A stretch of 64,000 bases of DNA from Pardosa pseudoannulata (GCA_032207245.1 CM063510.1:164054040-164118039), one strand, 5' to 3'; shown: positions 27,151-37,974, numbered from the stretch's first letter. The notes: a model not told the origin generated them from the letters alone. A program made the numbers and translations.

Positions 27151-27705
27151 AATGCTATCAATACAAGCAAGTGTCTTTTATTGCGAATAAATAATTCATA
27201 TGATAATTTTGAAATCCACACACACCACTGACTGTGGGCTCTAAAGTTCTCCCCTGAATTTAGATGATATTAATCGTTCTAGAAATACACAATGTCTTGC
27301 CAATTTTTATATACCATTTCATTTTAAATAGGACTTTGAATGCTAATAACACAATATAAGTTAGGTAGTCATAAAGTCATTTAAACCCATACAACCAATA
27401 AAGTCAACTGATAGTACCTATTTGAGAATATTTTTCAACCTAGTTTACGTATCAGTTTAGGTACTCGTCTGTTCGTGGGATAAATTTAATTATTCTTTCG
27501 TGGTATAAATCCTACCTTTTATGTGGTGAGGAATCCTTCATATAAAAAAGGAGGTGAAAGTATCTTGGAGCAAAATCTGAACTGCAGGAAGGTTGGCGGA
27601 AGATAAACAGACATGCAGACGAGTCATTCCCATCTATCTGAAAAGGATTATCAACTATTAGTGATTTCAGCAGAGTGATTTCATGCTTCGCCTTCAAATC
27701 GAATA
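27151..27705. other. Left flank of the copia insertion, no gene established
   Basis: A 61-codon frame on the minus strand (27512-27697) has ordinary amino-acid composition, but no start context, splice sites or family could be supported. Bases 27701-27705 (gaata) are the left target-site duplication of the copia element. Confidence 0.3.
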
Positions 27706-28080
27706 TGTTAGAAAATTAGTCACTTTATTTTATAAGCAATTTAAATATTTTATTACCCATCTCATAACCACTGACGATATTAGCATGTATATATTATGCA
27801 TGAATTTTTCATTCGAGCCGTGACGTATTGCATACGTTTGAAGATCGTTTCTTTCCCTACCGATAAGTACTCGGGGGAAAAGGCTATTTATCAGTCAGTC
27901 AGTGTGGTTGTGCTGCCATGTGTGTAAGGCAGTTAGCCGATGTTTATTTTCCTTTACTTTTACGTTTAATAAATGTAGTTTTAAATGATGCTAACAATTG
28001 TCTTAATACTGTTCAGGATTACTAGGGCAAAATGCTTCTACTTCAAATATTATTCTATTATAGCTTTCAATAAGCTAACA
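27706..28080 (+). repeat. 5' LTR of the copia element
   Basis: It is 375 bp, starts TGTTAG and ends CTAACA (short inverted termini). It contains an AATAAA polyadenylation signal at 27968-27973 and repeated tcag units near 27893-27903, of the type seen at arthropod initiators. Relative to the 3' LTR it has one extra 4-bp stretch near 27733 and about eight substitutions. Confidence 0.96.
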
Positions 28081-28111
28081 TCGGTTATGGGCCAGTTTTA
28101 GCCCATTAACC
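28081..28111 (+). promoter_or_regulatory. Primer-binding site within a hairpin
   Basis: Directly after the LTR, ggttatgggccagt (28083-28096) closely resembles the primer site of Drosophila copia, which is known to be primed by an internal (half) fragment of initiator tRNA-Met rather than by its 3' end. The site forms the left arm of an inverted repeat: ggttatgggc at 28083-28092 against gcccattaacc at 28101-28111, with one bulged base and an 8-nt loop. The half-tRNA mechanism is inferred from similarity. Confidence 0.7.
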
Positions 28112-28228
28112 TGAACAATGGACTTTAAGCAAGTTTATATCTGCCTCGATGGGGGGCCTGTTACAGCCCTAATCAAGTAACTATTCCTGAACTCACCCAA
28201 AGAAGTATAGCTCATTTTTACGTACGCT

Positions 28229-29171
28229 ATGGAGAGTTTAATCGAGCCACTGAATTCTGAGAATTACTCTACGTGGGCTGATAACGTAAAGGTGTTATTA
28301 TTAGAAAAGGAATCGTGGAAGTTTATTAACGAAACCCCTGAACTGGATCTGAAAGCTACAACCAAGGAAAAGCAAGATTTTGAGCTCAGACGAGATCGAG
28401 CTTGGTCTACTATATATCTGAATGTGAGTCAAGATTATAGAACCTTAATTTCATCGACGTCGAGTGGACAAGAAGCCTGGGAAATATTAAAGAATTACTT
28501 TCAACCTGTTACACGAGCGAGGATTGTAAACCTGTTAAACGAATTTTTCGACACTCGGATTCACCCCGGAGAATCAATCGGCGTTTTTGCTGCAAGACTT
28601 CGACATATCGTGAAACAAATAGCAGACTCTGGACACCCTTTACAAGATCTATATCAAGCTTTTCAACTTCTCAGATACCTTCCAATGGAATATCAAGGCA
28701 TTATCCAAGCCATATACAGGTGACCGGATAAAAACTTCAAGTTTGACTCGGTGCTTGCTGAACTTCAATGTGAAGAGAGTCGCCTACAACAATGTAAGAT
28801 AGATTCTGATAAATCTTTAAATGTTGCTTTTAATGTCAATAGTAAAAATGATAGTAGTAGTGATAATGTATCTAATGTACCTGTAACTAAAAATCTAAAT
28901 TATGATAAGGGATCTAAAATTGGACCTTGTTTCAGATGTAAGAAGTATGGTCATTTAATAGCTAATTGCAAAGTCAAATCTAATTTTTCTAAAAGTAGAA
29001 ATAAGAGTAAAGGTAATTATAAAAGTTCTAACATTACTGAATTGTTAACGGAAGCTTGTGTAAATCAATCAACCACTCTTGACAAATTTTCGTGGGTATT
29101 TGATTCGGCAGCCTCTGACCATTTTTGTAACAATTTGGATATATTTTCTTCTTATAAACCTCAAAAAAAAA
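28229..29171 (+). pseudogene. gag: copia gag plus start of protease, interrupted by one nonsense codon
   Basis: From the ATG at 28229 the first 164 codons match the copia Gag capsid region (UBN2/Retrotran_gag_2 type), with a typical N-terminus containing LNSENYSTWA. A TGA at 28721-28723 stops the frame. The same frame resumes at once and runs to the A9 tract at 29163-29171. The second part holds a CX2CX4HX4C zinc knuckle (CFRCKKYGHLIANC, 28928-28969) for nucleic-acid binding. Then comes the protease active-site segment FDSAASDH (from about 29099), where the usual DSG is DSA. Gag would form the virus-like particle and the protease would process it. A Trp-to-stop transition is the simplest reading of 28721; readthrough is possible but unproven. 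Confidence 0.88.
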
Positions 29172-31080
29172 TATTAATATGTCTCTGGCTATAGAGAATG
29201 TAACTAGCCCAATTGAGGGGATTGGTACAGTTGATTTTACCGTTCGTATCGGTAGTAAACTTAACCGAATAAGATTAAACAACTTGAAGTATTCCCCCAA
29301 ATTAAGTCGTAATCTTATATCAGGGCCATGCATTGAAAAAGCCGGACATTCGTTTGTAGGAAATAAGGGAAAAATATGGGTTTTTAATAAACAAGGTCGG
29401 AAACTATTTTATGCTAAACGTATCAATGAATTATATTACTGTAAATCCAACTATCCTAAAATACAGAATAAACCTGTTTATGAGGATAACAGTAAAGTCG
29501 AAATCCTATCATCTGAAAGCAGTGATAATTTAGCTTTATGGCATAATAGGTACAATCATGTAAATACGGAATATATCAGCCAAACGAGTAATAATGACTC
29601 GGTGAGGGGCATACCAAAAATTAAACCTGTTAAAATAAACTGTGAGGATTGTAAGTTAGCTAAAAGTAGAAGAGTGTCATTTAAGCCTATTCTTAAAATA
29701 AGATCGTCGAAAGCACTAGAGTTACTACATATGGACGTTGCCGGTCCAATGGATGCAGTATCATTGGGTGGGAGTAAATACTTTTTAACTATTATAGACG
29801 ACTTTTCTAGAAAGGTCGTAGTATACCCAATGACTCAAAAATCGGAAGTTTTTGACTGTTTTGTAAAATTTCAAAAGAGAGCTGAACGCTTTTTAAACTC
29901 TAAAATTATTAATGTTAGAAGCGATAACGGTCTTGAATTTTGTAACACAAAATTTTCCCACTTTTTAGAAGAACAAGATATAAAAGCGGAGAGAACTAAC
30001 ACGTTCACTCCTGAGCAAAATGGAGTCGCTGAGAAATTTAATTGCACTGCAGTAGATGCCATTAAAGTAATGTTACGTCATAGTGGTTTAGATAAAAGGT
30101 TTTGGGCAGAAGCCCTTTTACGCTTTACGTATACGTGGAACCGCGTTTGTCACAAAAATATGACTAAAACTCCTTTTGAGCTATTTGGTGGCAGAAAACC
30201 CACGGTAACCCATCTAAAGATATTTGGATGTGTAGCTTACGTTGGAATCCCGAAAAAGCTTAGAAGAAAACTCGATTTGAGAACCAAAGAGGGTATTATG
30301 GTGGGCTACGCTCAAAAGACAAAAGGATATCGCATATGGCTTGTAAATAAGCAGAAAGTAGTTGAAACGATTAATGTTTCATTTCAAAAAGATTTAATGC
30401 ACAAGGAAGCTGTCCTGGGCCTTAGAATTAAAATAAGTCATAATTCAATTTCAGACGATGAGGAATTTGATACGGACAACGAAAACCATATCGACATCTC
30501 AAGATTAATTCCCTGTGAGGACATTGAATGGGTTAGGAGAGCCGTTCCTCGAAAAGATGGCTCCCGTACCGATATATACTACGGTATAGAAGGTACAAAT
30601 GTTAGATTTAGATCAAATAACGATGTACAAAAGTACTGTAATGAGCACGAAATTGAATATAAAGTCAGTTTATTTAACTTTAGTAGTAAAAATAAGTTTT
30701 CAGTTAAAGTTATCCCTAATGACAAACCGGAAGTTAATCACGTTGAAATGATTATACCTAGCAATTTTGAGGAATGTAAAAAGGTTTCGGAATTCAATGA
30801 ATGGCATAAAGCCACGAATGAGGAAATTGAAATCATGAAAGAAAGGAATGTTTGGAATCTGGTTTCCCCAAACAGTAAATATAAAGTTTTAGGTAACCGG
30901 TGGGTTTACACTGTAAGGAAAAATGAAAAGGGGGAGGTAGTTCGATATAAAGCACGTTTAGTAGCATTGGGGTATAAGCAAAGAAAAGAGGGAAGTTACG
31001 ATGAAGTCTTTTGCCCTGTAATAAATTTCACCTTAATTCGTATGTTTTTTTGCAATACTTGTTTGCTTATTAGGTTTTAA
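29172..31080 (+). pseudogene. pol: copia pol: integrase and N-terminal reverse transcriptase
   Basis: This long uninterrupted stretch lies in a different frame from gag; the switch is at the A9 tract 29163-29171, and the first ATG in the new frame is at 29179. It holds the GAG-pre-integrase zinc-binding region (WHNRYNHVN ... CEDC). The integrase core follows with catalytic residues at HMDVAGP (D at 29734), RSDNGLEF (D at 29923) and NGVAEKF (E at 30031), giving D-62-D-35-E spacing. The C-terminal third begins RVT_2-type reverse transcriptase, with NRWVYTV and RYKARLVALGY. The frame is lost near the T7 run around 31041, and a stop follows at 31078-31080. The integrase triad is intact; the RT is truncated. 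Confidence 0.92.
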
Positions 31081-31836
31081 ACATTGTCAAATAGATATCA
31101 AAAATGCATACTTATATGCTAATCTTTCAGAAACTATATACCCCAAGGTCTCAACCCCAAGGTTATATTAATGTTGAAATGCCAGATTACGTTTGTAAGC
31201 TGAACAAAGCTATATACGGGTTGAAACAGAGTGGTAGAGAATGGTTCGTTGAAATACACAACATTCTAGAAAGTTTGAATTTTGTAAAAATTGAATGGTG
31301 TAATGTGTTTACTATCATGAAAACAATACTATACTATTATTATATGTTGACGATTGTTCTGTTTGGTAAAACGTCTGAAAGCATAGAACATTCTCTAAGC
31401 ATGTTGAAAGACGAGTTTGACTTGAAAATACTTGGTACAACGAAAACATTACTTGGTGTGGAATTCTGTGAAATAAATGGAAATTTGTATATTTACCAAA
31501 AGGACTATATTAGTAAAATTTGTAACATGTTTAAAAATTACAATTTTCCAATTTCCTCTTTACCCTTAGCAAAAAGAGTAGTACTTTCAAAATCAGATTA
31601 CCCTAAGTCAGAACAAGAAACTTTAGAGATGTCAAAATTACCTTATCGTAGTGTAATAGGATGTTTATCTTTTTTAGCCGCTCGAACTAGACCCGATATA
31701 AGTTATGCCGTGAATATCTTCTCCCAGTTTCAGGAGAACCCCGGTTTAGTTCACTGGAACTACTTGCTTAAACTATTAGGTTATGCCCAAAATACCCAAC
31801 ATTATATGTTAAACTTATGAAATATAAAAGAAGTTA
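31081..31836 (+). pseudogene. pol: copia reverse transcriptase, C-terminal half, frameshifted
   Basis: RT motifs are scattered over several frames. QIDIKNAYLYANLSETIY lies upstream of 31140 in one frame. LNKAIYGLKQSGREW lies in another (from about 31201). The catalytic YVDD is encoded at 31343-31354 in a frame different from the flanking sequence on both sides, so at least two indels bracket it. The downstream stretch through ARTRPDISYAV (about 31680) is again continuous. A small duplication of ccaaggtctcaa-like sequence near 31140 marks one break. This segment could not yield active RT as read. Confidence 0.85.
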
Positions 31837-32319
31837 ATGTCATATGTTTTTTCCGATTCTGACTTTGCGTCGAATCGTGACGACCGTATCTCTATGGGAG
31901 GCTTTATATTTATAGACAAAGTACCTGTTAGTTGGAGGGCCTTCAAGCAGAAGTGTGTGAGTTTATCTACTATGGAATTGGAGTACGTAACACTTACAGA
32001 AGCAGCAAAGGAATTAATGTGGATAATAAGAATACTCGAAAACTGTAGAAATCTAAATGTATTTCATTTCGACACCACTAAAAGTACATTGTTGTGTGAC
32101 AATAAAGCTGCAATAGATTTTTCAAATTCCCACATTCAAAATAATCGTACTAAACATATACATAAAAAGTATCACTTTTTAAGAAATCTTGTAATTGAAA
32201 AATCTTTCAAATTAGAGCATATTAACAGTAAAAAAAATCTATCCGATATTTTTACTAAACCTTTAAGTAAGATTGAACTTTATAATTTTATGAAAGGACT
32301 ATTCGAAAATGTACTGTAA
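31837..32319 (+). pseudogene. pol: copia RNase H domain
   Basis: This 160-codon stretch carries the copia RNase H signature: FSDSDFASNRDDR near the start, SWRAFKQKCVSLSTMELEY with the conserved Glu, CDNKAAI with a catalytic Asp, RTKHIHKKYHF, and SDIFTKPL near the end. The motif usually written STxEAEY here reads STMELEY. The domain is intact in itself but disconnected from the upstream RT by a frameshift, so it is translated only if the polyprotein frame is restored. It ends at a TAA 413 bp before the 3' LTR. Confidence 0.88.
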
Positions 32320-32346
32320 TGTATTTCGTTGGTAGTTTAGTAACGA

Positions 32347-32704
32347 GTTTATTCAATTGTTTTAATGATTTGAATAATGTTCATAATTAAGTCAATTTGT
32401 TTGTATTGTGAGAATTTATATTTGTGTAATGGCTTTGTCAAAAGGTTAGAATTGTACGATATCTGTAAATATTTAAAGGCTCGAGTATGTTTTGTTTCAG
32501 TCTTGTGTACAGTCAGTTTATTCAATTGTTTTAATGATTTGAATAATGTTCATAATTAAGTCAATTTGTTTGTATTGTGAGAATTTATATTTGTGTAATG
32601 GCTTTGTCAAAAGGTTAGAATTGTACGATATCTGTAAATATTTAAAGGCTCGAGTATGTTTTGTTTCAGTCTTGTTCGAGTATGTTTTGTTTCAGTCTTG
32701 TGTA
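32347..32704 (+). repeat. 169-bp tandem duplication in the copia 3' untranslated region
   Basis: gtttattcaattg begins at 32347 and again at 32516, and the 169-bp unit is nearly identical in both copies. At the end of the second copy a shorter segment, cgagtatgttttgtttcag, is itself duplicated (about 32651-32704). It lies between the RNase H stop and the polypurine tract. Confidence 0.9.
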
Positions 32705-32718
32705 CAGTCAGTGATTAT

Positions 32719-32732
32719 GAGAGGGGGGCCAA
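32719..32732 (+). promoter_or_regulatory. Polypurine tract for plus-strand priming
   Basis: gagagggggg (32719-32728) followed by ccaa lies immediately before the TGTTAG start of the 3' LTR, where LTR retroelements prime plus-strand DNA. Confidence 0.8.
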
Positions 32733-33105
32733 TGTTAGAAAATTAGTCACTTTATTTTATAAATTTAAATATTTTATTACCCATCTCATAACCACTGGCG
32801 ATATTAGCATGTATATATTATGCATGCATTTTTCATTGGAGCCGTGACGTATTGCATACGTTTGAAGATCGTTTCTTTCCCTACCGATAAGTACTCGGGG
32901 GGAAAAGGCTATTTATCAGTCAGTCAGTGTGGTTGTGCTGCCATGTGTGTACGGCAGTTAGACGATGTTTATTTTCCTTTACTTTTACGTTTAATAAATG
33001 TAGTTTTAAATGATGCTAACGGTTGTCTTAATACTGTTCAGGATTACTAGGGCAAAATGCTTCTACTTCAAATATTGTTCTATTATAGCTTTCAATAAGC
33101 TAACA
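32733..33105 (+). repeat. 3' LTR of the copia element
   Basis: It is 373 bp and about 98% identical to the 5' LTR by eye. Differences include actggcgat for actgacgat, gtacggcagttagac for gtaaggcagttagcc, and gctaacgg for gctaacaa. It has AATAAA at 32993-32998, ends CTAACA at 33105 and is followed by the target duplication gaata. Confidence 0.96.
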
Positions 33106-34825
33106 GAATAACTGATTGAATTTCTTCGCGAGACGTGGTATAAAAACAGTTGCTAATTGTTTAATCAACACAACTAGTGTTGTAAATGGCGGGTGGCAAA
33201 TTCTCTGCAAAGTTGCCGATAGCATATTTTAGAATTGTCCAGACACTACTGATTTCCATAGTTTTGCATAATATTACTCTCTACAGCAGATTGACGGGCA
33301 AAGGATTCTGAGTTACTTTAAACCATCTCGATCTATTCAACTCCGCCAGGATTTGGGTCATTGTTCCCTTCTTTATTTTTCCGACAGATATATAAGAAGA
33401 TATTTTTACAGTACTTATATTTTTGTATCCCTGTAAATTTCCTATCCATCTTATTTGTAAAGATTTAGTAAACTTTAATATATTAAATAGCTTCTCTGTA
33501 TTTATTTTATTTCTTTATTATTTCTAATTCCGCATATTCCATTTTCTGTTACTGCTTTGAAATTTATCTTCAACATCTTGCAAAAATCACCAGTTTATTT
33601 TCACCTGCTTTATTTATTGTCGAGAGTTCCCTATTACATATAACTATTGGTTTAATTAATGTTTTTGAAAATGAAACTGAGCATCTTCACTCATAATTTT
33701 ACATTTGAATAATTTACTAATTTACCTCTAGCATTCGAAACTCTAGGAATATAGACATTCTAACGTTAAACTTAATTTTTTACTACCTCTCATTGTCTTG
33801 ACGAAATTTTTCAAATTTTAAAAATTCTCTTATTTATAGTTCTAAAATAATTGTGTAAACAATTCAAAATTATAAATTCCTAAAAAAACGCCATTCAAAA
33901 CTTGTGTATTAATTTCTTTGTATTATAAAAGTAGCATAAAATTGAAATTTAATTTCAATTAAGTTTTAAGTCGATGTAATAACTCAAAATAACCATAATA
34001 TCCTATTTGTTTAGTATTTTTTATTGTTCAACTTCTTTTTGAGATAAAAAAATGAGTAAGACTAAATATCCAAACAAAGCCCTTTCTTCTTTGAAAAATA
34101 TAAAAGAAAAGAAATTTTCAATAACCAGTGTATTGTTAAAAAATCATCCAAGTTAAAAGGCTATTTTTCTTTTATTTAAGAACAATACTAATGAAATTTT
34201 GGTACGTGTGATGCGCTATTAAAAGGGAAATATTTTTTCATTCACTAAGCAATTTTTTATTATTTTCTTAATTATTGTAATAAGGTTAAAACTAAAATCT
34301 GAAAAATAAATTCCATACGCAAAAATAAAGCGGACAAACCGAAAAGCCTTACAAAAAAGGCAATTTATAATAAATATAAGAAGAAATGTTCTATGAGCAA
34401 AATTAATTACTGACATAATGTATATTAAGATATGTAGATTACTGTTTATTTGAAATCTAAATAAAATTCTATAGAAAGAATTTTATTTTGTTACATTATT
34501 TATTTTTTAAAAAAACCTAGTCTTAGATATTTCAAGACTTGATTTGATAGTATTCTCGAAGTTTCTATATACCAGGTTATCCTTAGTTTTTAATTTCAGC
34601 ATGAAACTAAATTTATCAGAATGGTGAAAATGTTGAATTTATACAACTGTTTCGCAGCTACAGATGAGTGATTTTATCATTTCGAGCATTGGCTCGTGCA
34701 ATTCGGGGCGTTTGTTGCTTCTAAATATCAGCGTTTTATTTTGTTCAAATTAGTCTTGTTTCGAGATTTGTTTTTTAAATTCTATGTATGAAATTTAAAT
34801 ATGCTAGTGTTTAAGATCTCAATTT
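33106..34825. other. AT-rich DNA, no gene established
   Basis: The first 250 bp (to about 33360) are less AT-rich and contain the palindrome-like acaactagtgttgt near 33170; the rest is low-GC. No coding frame with recognisable homology was found. Confidence 0.4.
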
Positions 34826-35146
34826 AAAAAAGGACTTAAACCCATTATTACAGTGCGATTTAAACACCAGCTCTGCTGTGAATAACGTATAGTTCAGGAA
34901 GCTGTAAACATGTAATTTGTATGGTATCTCACCAAATTGGCGAGATATTGGCTCCTTGGCGAAGTGTTGGAAGACTCATTTTTGGGGCCAAATTCGGTGA
35001 TATGTCCCCAAATTTAAGAAGTAACATTTAACATTTAATTAAAACAAAAAGTAAGAAATAATTAAATGAACTGGTTAAAAGAATGACGTCATAATGCTAG
35101 AAAAAATGTTATTTTCATCTATTTATAGTGTGATAAATTGATGAAA
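34826..35146 (+). repeat. Interspersed repeat, left copy of a pair flanking the piggyBac remnant
   Basis: From about aggacttaaaccca through caccagctctgctgtga, caccaaattggcgagatattggctcc and catctatttatagtgtgataaattga, the segment is strongly similar, in direct orientation, to 36670-36990. The right part (gttaaaagaatgacgtcataatgctag onward) also matches an arm of the foldback element at 49477-51103. Confidence 0.8.
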
Positions 35147-35149
35147 AAA

Positions 35150-36011
35150 AAAAAGGATATTCATTGTACGATGCTAACATCCATAATTTATATCCAAATT
35201 TTATAGGTTTATTTTTCATGAACATCTTGCAAATGTGCCTTCCAAATTATCTTTTCATTCTTTCATCCATGGTGAGATTTTCAGAAAATATACCGAATTG
35301 CTTCAATGTTATGTTGATTTTGTCAGAATGAGATCGAATTTCATAATAGCGATCGAGTGGATCAATTGAAAAATTATTGTTAAAATGAATGAAGCGCTTG
35401 GTGTCATTATACCGTTTTCTGGACATAGCGTTACTCACTAATATAGGTCCAGTGTCTGGAGCATTTTCCCAGTACATTTTTTCGCGTGGTACCTAATAGT
35501 ACCTGCTAATGAAAATGACACCTAGAAACTGCGTGAGTTCTGTTTCTGTAATGCTCGAATATAGTGGGGTTTTTTTTGAGAGGGTGAGGGGGGCTGCCTG
35601 CCGATTTGTTTCTGTTGCAGTACGAGATATTATGCCATCAAAAATCATATGGAAGAGTTCAACTGGAGTTTTTTCTGCAATCAAGCTTGTAATTCCATAA
35701 TCTTGTGTTGAAATTGAATCACTTAATAGTTCAAATTTTGGTTGACGTTTTACCCACTGGGGTTTTTTCGTTCGAAGATGACATTCTTTATAGTTATTTG
35801 ATAAAATTTCAATACCAGCGGTAGCTTGAATTTTTAGCCCATCATGCATTACTGGCTTTTCAAATTTTACGGCTGAATCATCTATCTCCTTTTCTTCACT
35901 TACAGTCTGGATTAGGAGGAACAATAAAAATTTCAGAATCATCAATTCCTCATTACTTTAAGAATTCATATATTCGAGAGCGTCTTGAGCTGTTAAAACT
36001 TTGCGTGGCAT
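35150..36011 (-). pseudogene. piggyBac-type transposase, N-terminal half, with in-frame stops
   Basis: Reading leftward from a plausible ATG at 36009-36011 (MPRKVLTAQDALEYMNS), the frame shows piggyBac (DDE_Tnp_1_7) features. These are an acidic N-terminal region (SEEKEIDDSAV), LTQFLGVIF, MYWENAPDTGP, NAMSRKRYNDTKRFIHF and FSENLTMDERM, which holds the first catalytic Asp. At least three in-frame stops interrupt it: about codon 18, TAG at 35493-35495, and TAA at 35247-35249. Homology continues past the last one (FGRHICKMFM, KPIKFGYKLWM) to about 35150. A compensated frameshift is likely near 35930. The other catalytic Asp residues and the C-terminal zinc domain are missing. No TTAA-flanked termini were found. 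It is a dead remnant between two direct repeats. Confidence 0.88.
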
Positions 36012-36669
36012 TTTTACAGAAGCAAAATGCAGAGTAAAGTAACAAAATTCTTAGCAGAAATAAATAGAGCTGCATGAAGCACTAAACACTAAACAAATTT
36101 CAACCAAGTGTGAGAGTAAGAGAGTAAGTTTTTATTGCAATCTCCAGTTTTTCTGAATAGAATAGACATATATTTCCCCTTGTTGTGTCCAGGTGTGTGA
36201 ACAGGTGCTTAAACTGGTTTTCATTGAAAGATAAGAAAAGAATGTGCGCTATGAATGCAATAGCGAATTCGTGGAAAAATAATCGGGATTGGACCGTTGT
36301 CCTAATTTTAGGACACCTATTTTATACTTACAAAATACACGTGTAAAATATATTTTTGAAAAAAATGTTCAGCTACATTATTAACTCTGTTTATAAACTA
36401 CAATTAACCTCCACAATGTTTGAAAATAATAATAATAATAATGAATCTAAACTTAAAGATTAAAAAATGACAATTTTTAAGGGCTTGTTGAAAATAAATT
36501 TTACAATAAAATATAATTGGATTTCTCAGATTTTTTTTTGTAATTATGCTAAAGTCTGTCTATTTTAAAGGATTTAAAATAAAATTCACTGAGAAAATTT
36601 TTTCATAACTTTATTATTAAATGGAATTTTATTTGCTGTCCTATTTATAGGAGAGCGGTCCAATATGGG
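36012..36669. other. AT-rich DNA upstream of the piggyBac remnant
   Basis: It contains an (AAT)n run near 36427. The 5' terminal repeat of the piggyBac element would be expected here but was not recognised. The phrase cctaattttaggacacctattt (36301-36322) is echoed imperfectly at 36640-36660. Confidence 0.35.
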
Positions 36670-37190
36670 TTAAAAGAGGACTTTAAACCAGCTTAAACAC
36701 CAACCGACCGACTTAAACACCAGCTCTGCTGTGACTAATGTATAGTTCAGAATGCTGTAAACATGTAATTTGTATGGTATCTCTCCAAATTGGTGAGATA
36801 TTGGCTCCTTGGCAGAGTTTTATAAGACTCATTTTGGCGCCAAATTTGGTGATATGTCGCCAAATTTAAAAAGTAACATTTAACAAGTAATTAAAACAAA
36901 AAAAAATAAGAAATAATTAAATAAATTGGTTAAATGACTTCACAATGCTAGAAAAAAATGTTAATTTCATCTATTTATAATGTGATAAATTGAATTTAAT
37001 CATCGCCTGCTCTTGATCAGGGAAAATAGGGCTTAAAATAATGGCATTAAAGTCTAGAAAAAGGGGTAAGGGGTATTCGGACGTTGCTAAATCTAACTTA
37101 TCAAGAATCTAATATGGATGTCTTTACCCATTTCAGATATGTTTCACAAATTTGAGGACAGACGGACAGATAACTTAGGCTATTATTATA
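36670..37190 (+). repeat. Interspersed repeat copy with a foldback-element terminus
   Basis: The left half repeats 34826-35146. It continues through taatcatcgcctgctcttgatcagggaaaatagggcttaaaataatgg and ends near gacagataacttaggctattattatatag. This order matches the right arm of the element at 50460-51103 and, inverted, its left arm from 49477. It is an internally deleted relative of that family. Confidence 0.75.
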
Positions 37191-37376
37191 TAGGGGATTG
37201 AAACCCTGGCATTCAAAAATTTTAGCTATAGATTTAAGCTAAAGTAAGTTTGTTCATTACGGTGTGAGACTAAGTCAGGCTATTATTATATAGGGGATTG
37301 AAACCCTGGCATTCAAAAATTTTAGCTATAGATTTAAGCTAAAGTAAGTTTGTTCATTACGGTGTGAGACTAAGTC
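37177..37376 (+). repeat. Perfect 100-bp tandem duplication
   Basis: The unit 37177-37276 is repeated at 37277-37376 with no mismatch that I can find. The unit begins with aggctattattatatag, the terminal bases of the repeat family just upstream, and ends gtgtgagactaagtc. Confidence 0.97.
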
Positions 37377-37974
37377 CAAATAAGAAATATTAGTTATTAA
37401 TATTGTGCTATACATTCAGTAAACTTCAAATTCATAAAGTTTAAAAGAGCATGTGCATTTAAGGGCATATAGTATTTTTTTTATCTAAAGTACCTTCATT
37501 AAAACAGCCTAATTTGATTCGACATAAAGTAACTTTTAAATAATACTGAATTTTTATAAGAGGGTATGCATTTAAAAATTACACAACATGTATATCATGT
37601 GCAAAATTAAAAATCAAATTATCCATAAGTTTTGAAATATGTAAATTCAAAATTATTTCTTTACAATTAATATAGTTTAATATTAAACTATTTATCACTG
37701 TTTAATTCTTTAAACTACCATTTTTAATATAGCGATGATTTATTTAAAACTTTGTAGACTAATTTTTTTTTTCAATTTGTTAAAGTTTAGAATGCCACAC
37801 ATCTTAAGAGTTTCCGATTAGAGTACAAAAAATATATTTCTTTAAAATACTGTTTAAAAGTTTAATTCCAGTGTAAATATTTTAAAAGTATTTGTAACTG
37901 AATTCAATAATTCAAAATAAAATAAAAACACAATAAATAAATAATTAATTCTTACAAACCTATATTTATTATCA
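37377..37974. other. AT-rich DNA, no gene seen
   Basis: Sequence grades into the A-rich tract on its right. No coding signal. Confidence 0.4.

Larger units (their letters stand above)
27706..33105 (+). mobile_element. Ty1/copia-type LTR retrotransposon, full length, coding region broken
   Basis: The element is 5.4 kb and bounded by two LTRs that begin TGTTAG and end CTAACA. It is flanked by a perfect 5-bp target duplication, gaata (27701-27705 and 33106-33110). In order it has LTR, primer-binding hairpin, gag with a CCHC knuckle, protease, integrase, reverse transcriptase, RNase H, polypurine tract and LTR. Integrase before RT defines the Ty1/copia order. The LTRs differ by about eight substitutions and two small indels over about 375 bp, so the insertion is fairly recent. 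Nevertheless the polyprotein frame is interrupted by a nonsense codon at 28721 and several frameshifts. The element shown here could not make a complete Gag-Pol. Some breaks lie in homopolymers and could be assembly errors. Confidence 0.95.

Noticed and set aside
29871..30062. Minus-strand frame inside the integrase region
   Set aside because: Antisense shadow of the conserved integrase coding sequence.
32377..33050. Small genes in the copia 3' region and LTR
   Set aside because: They repeat with the 169-bp duplication and lie in untranslated or LTR sequence.
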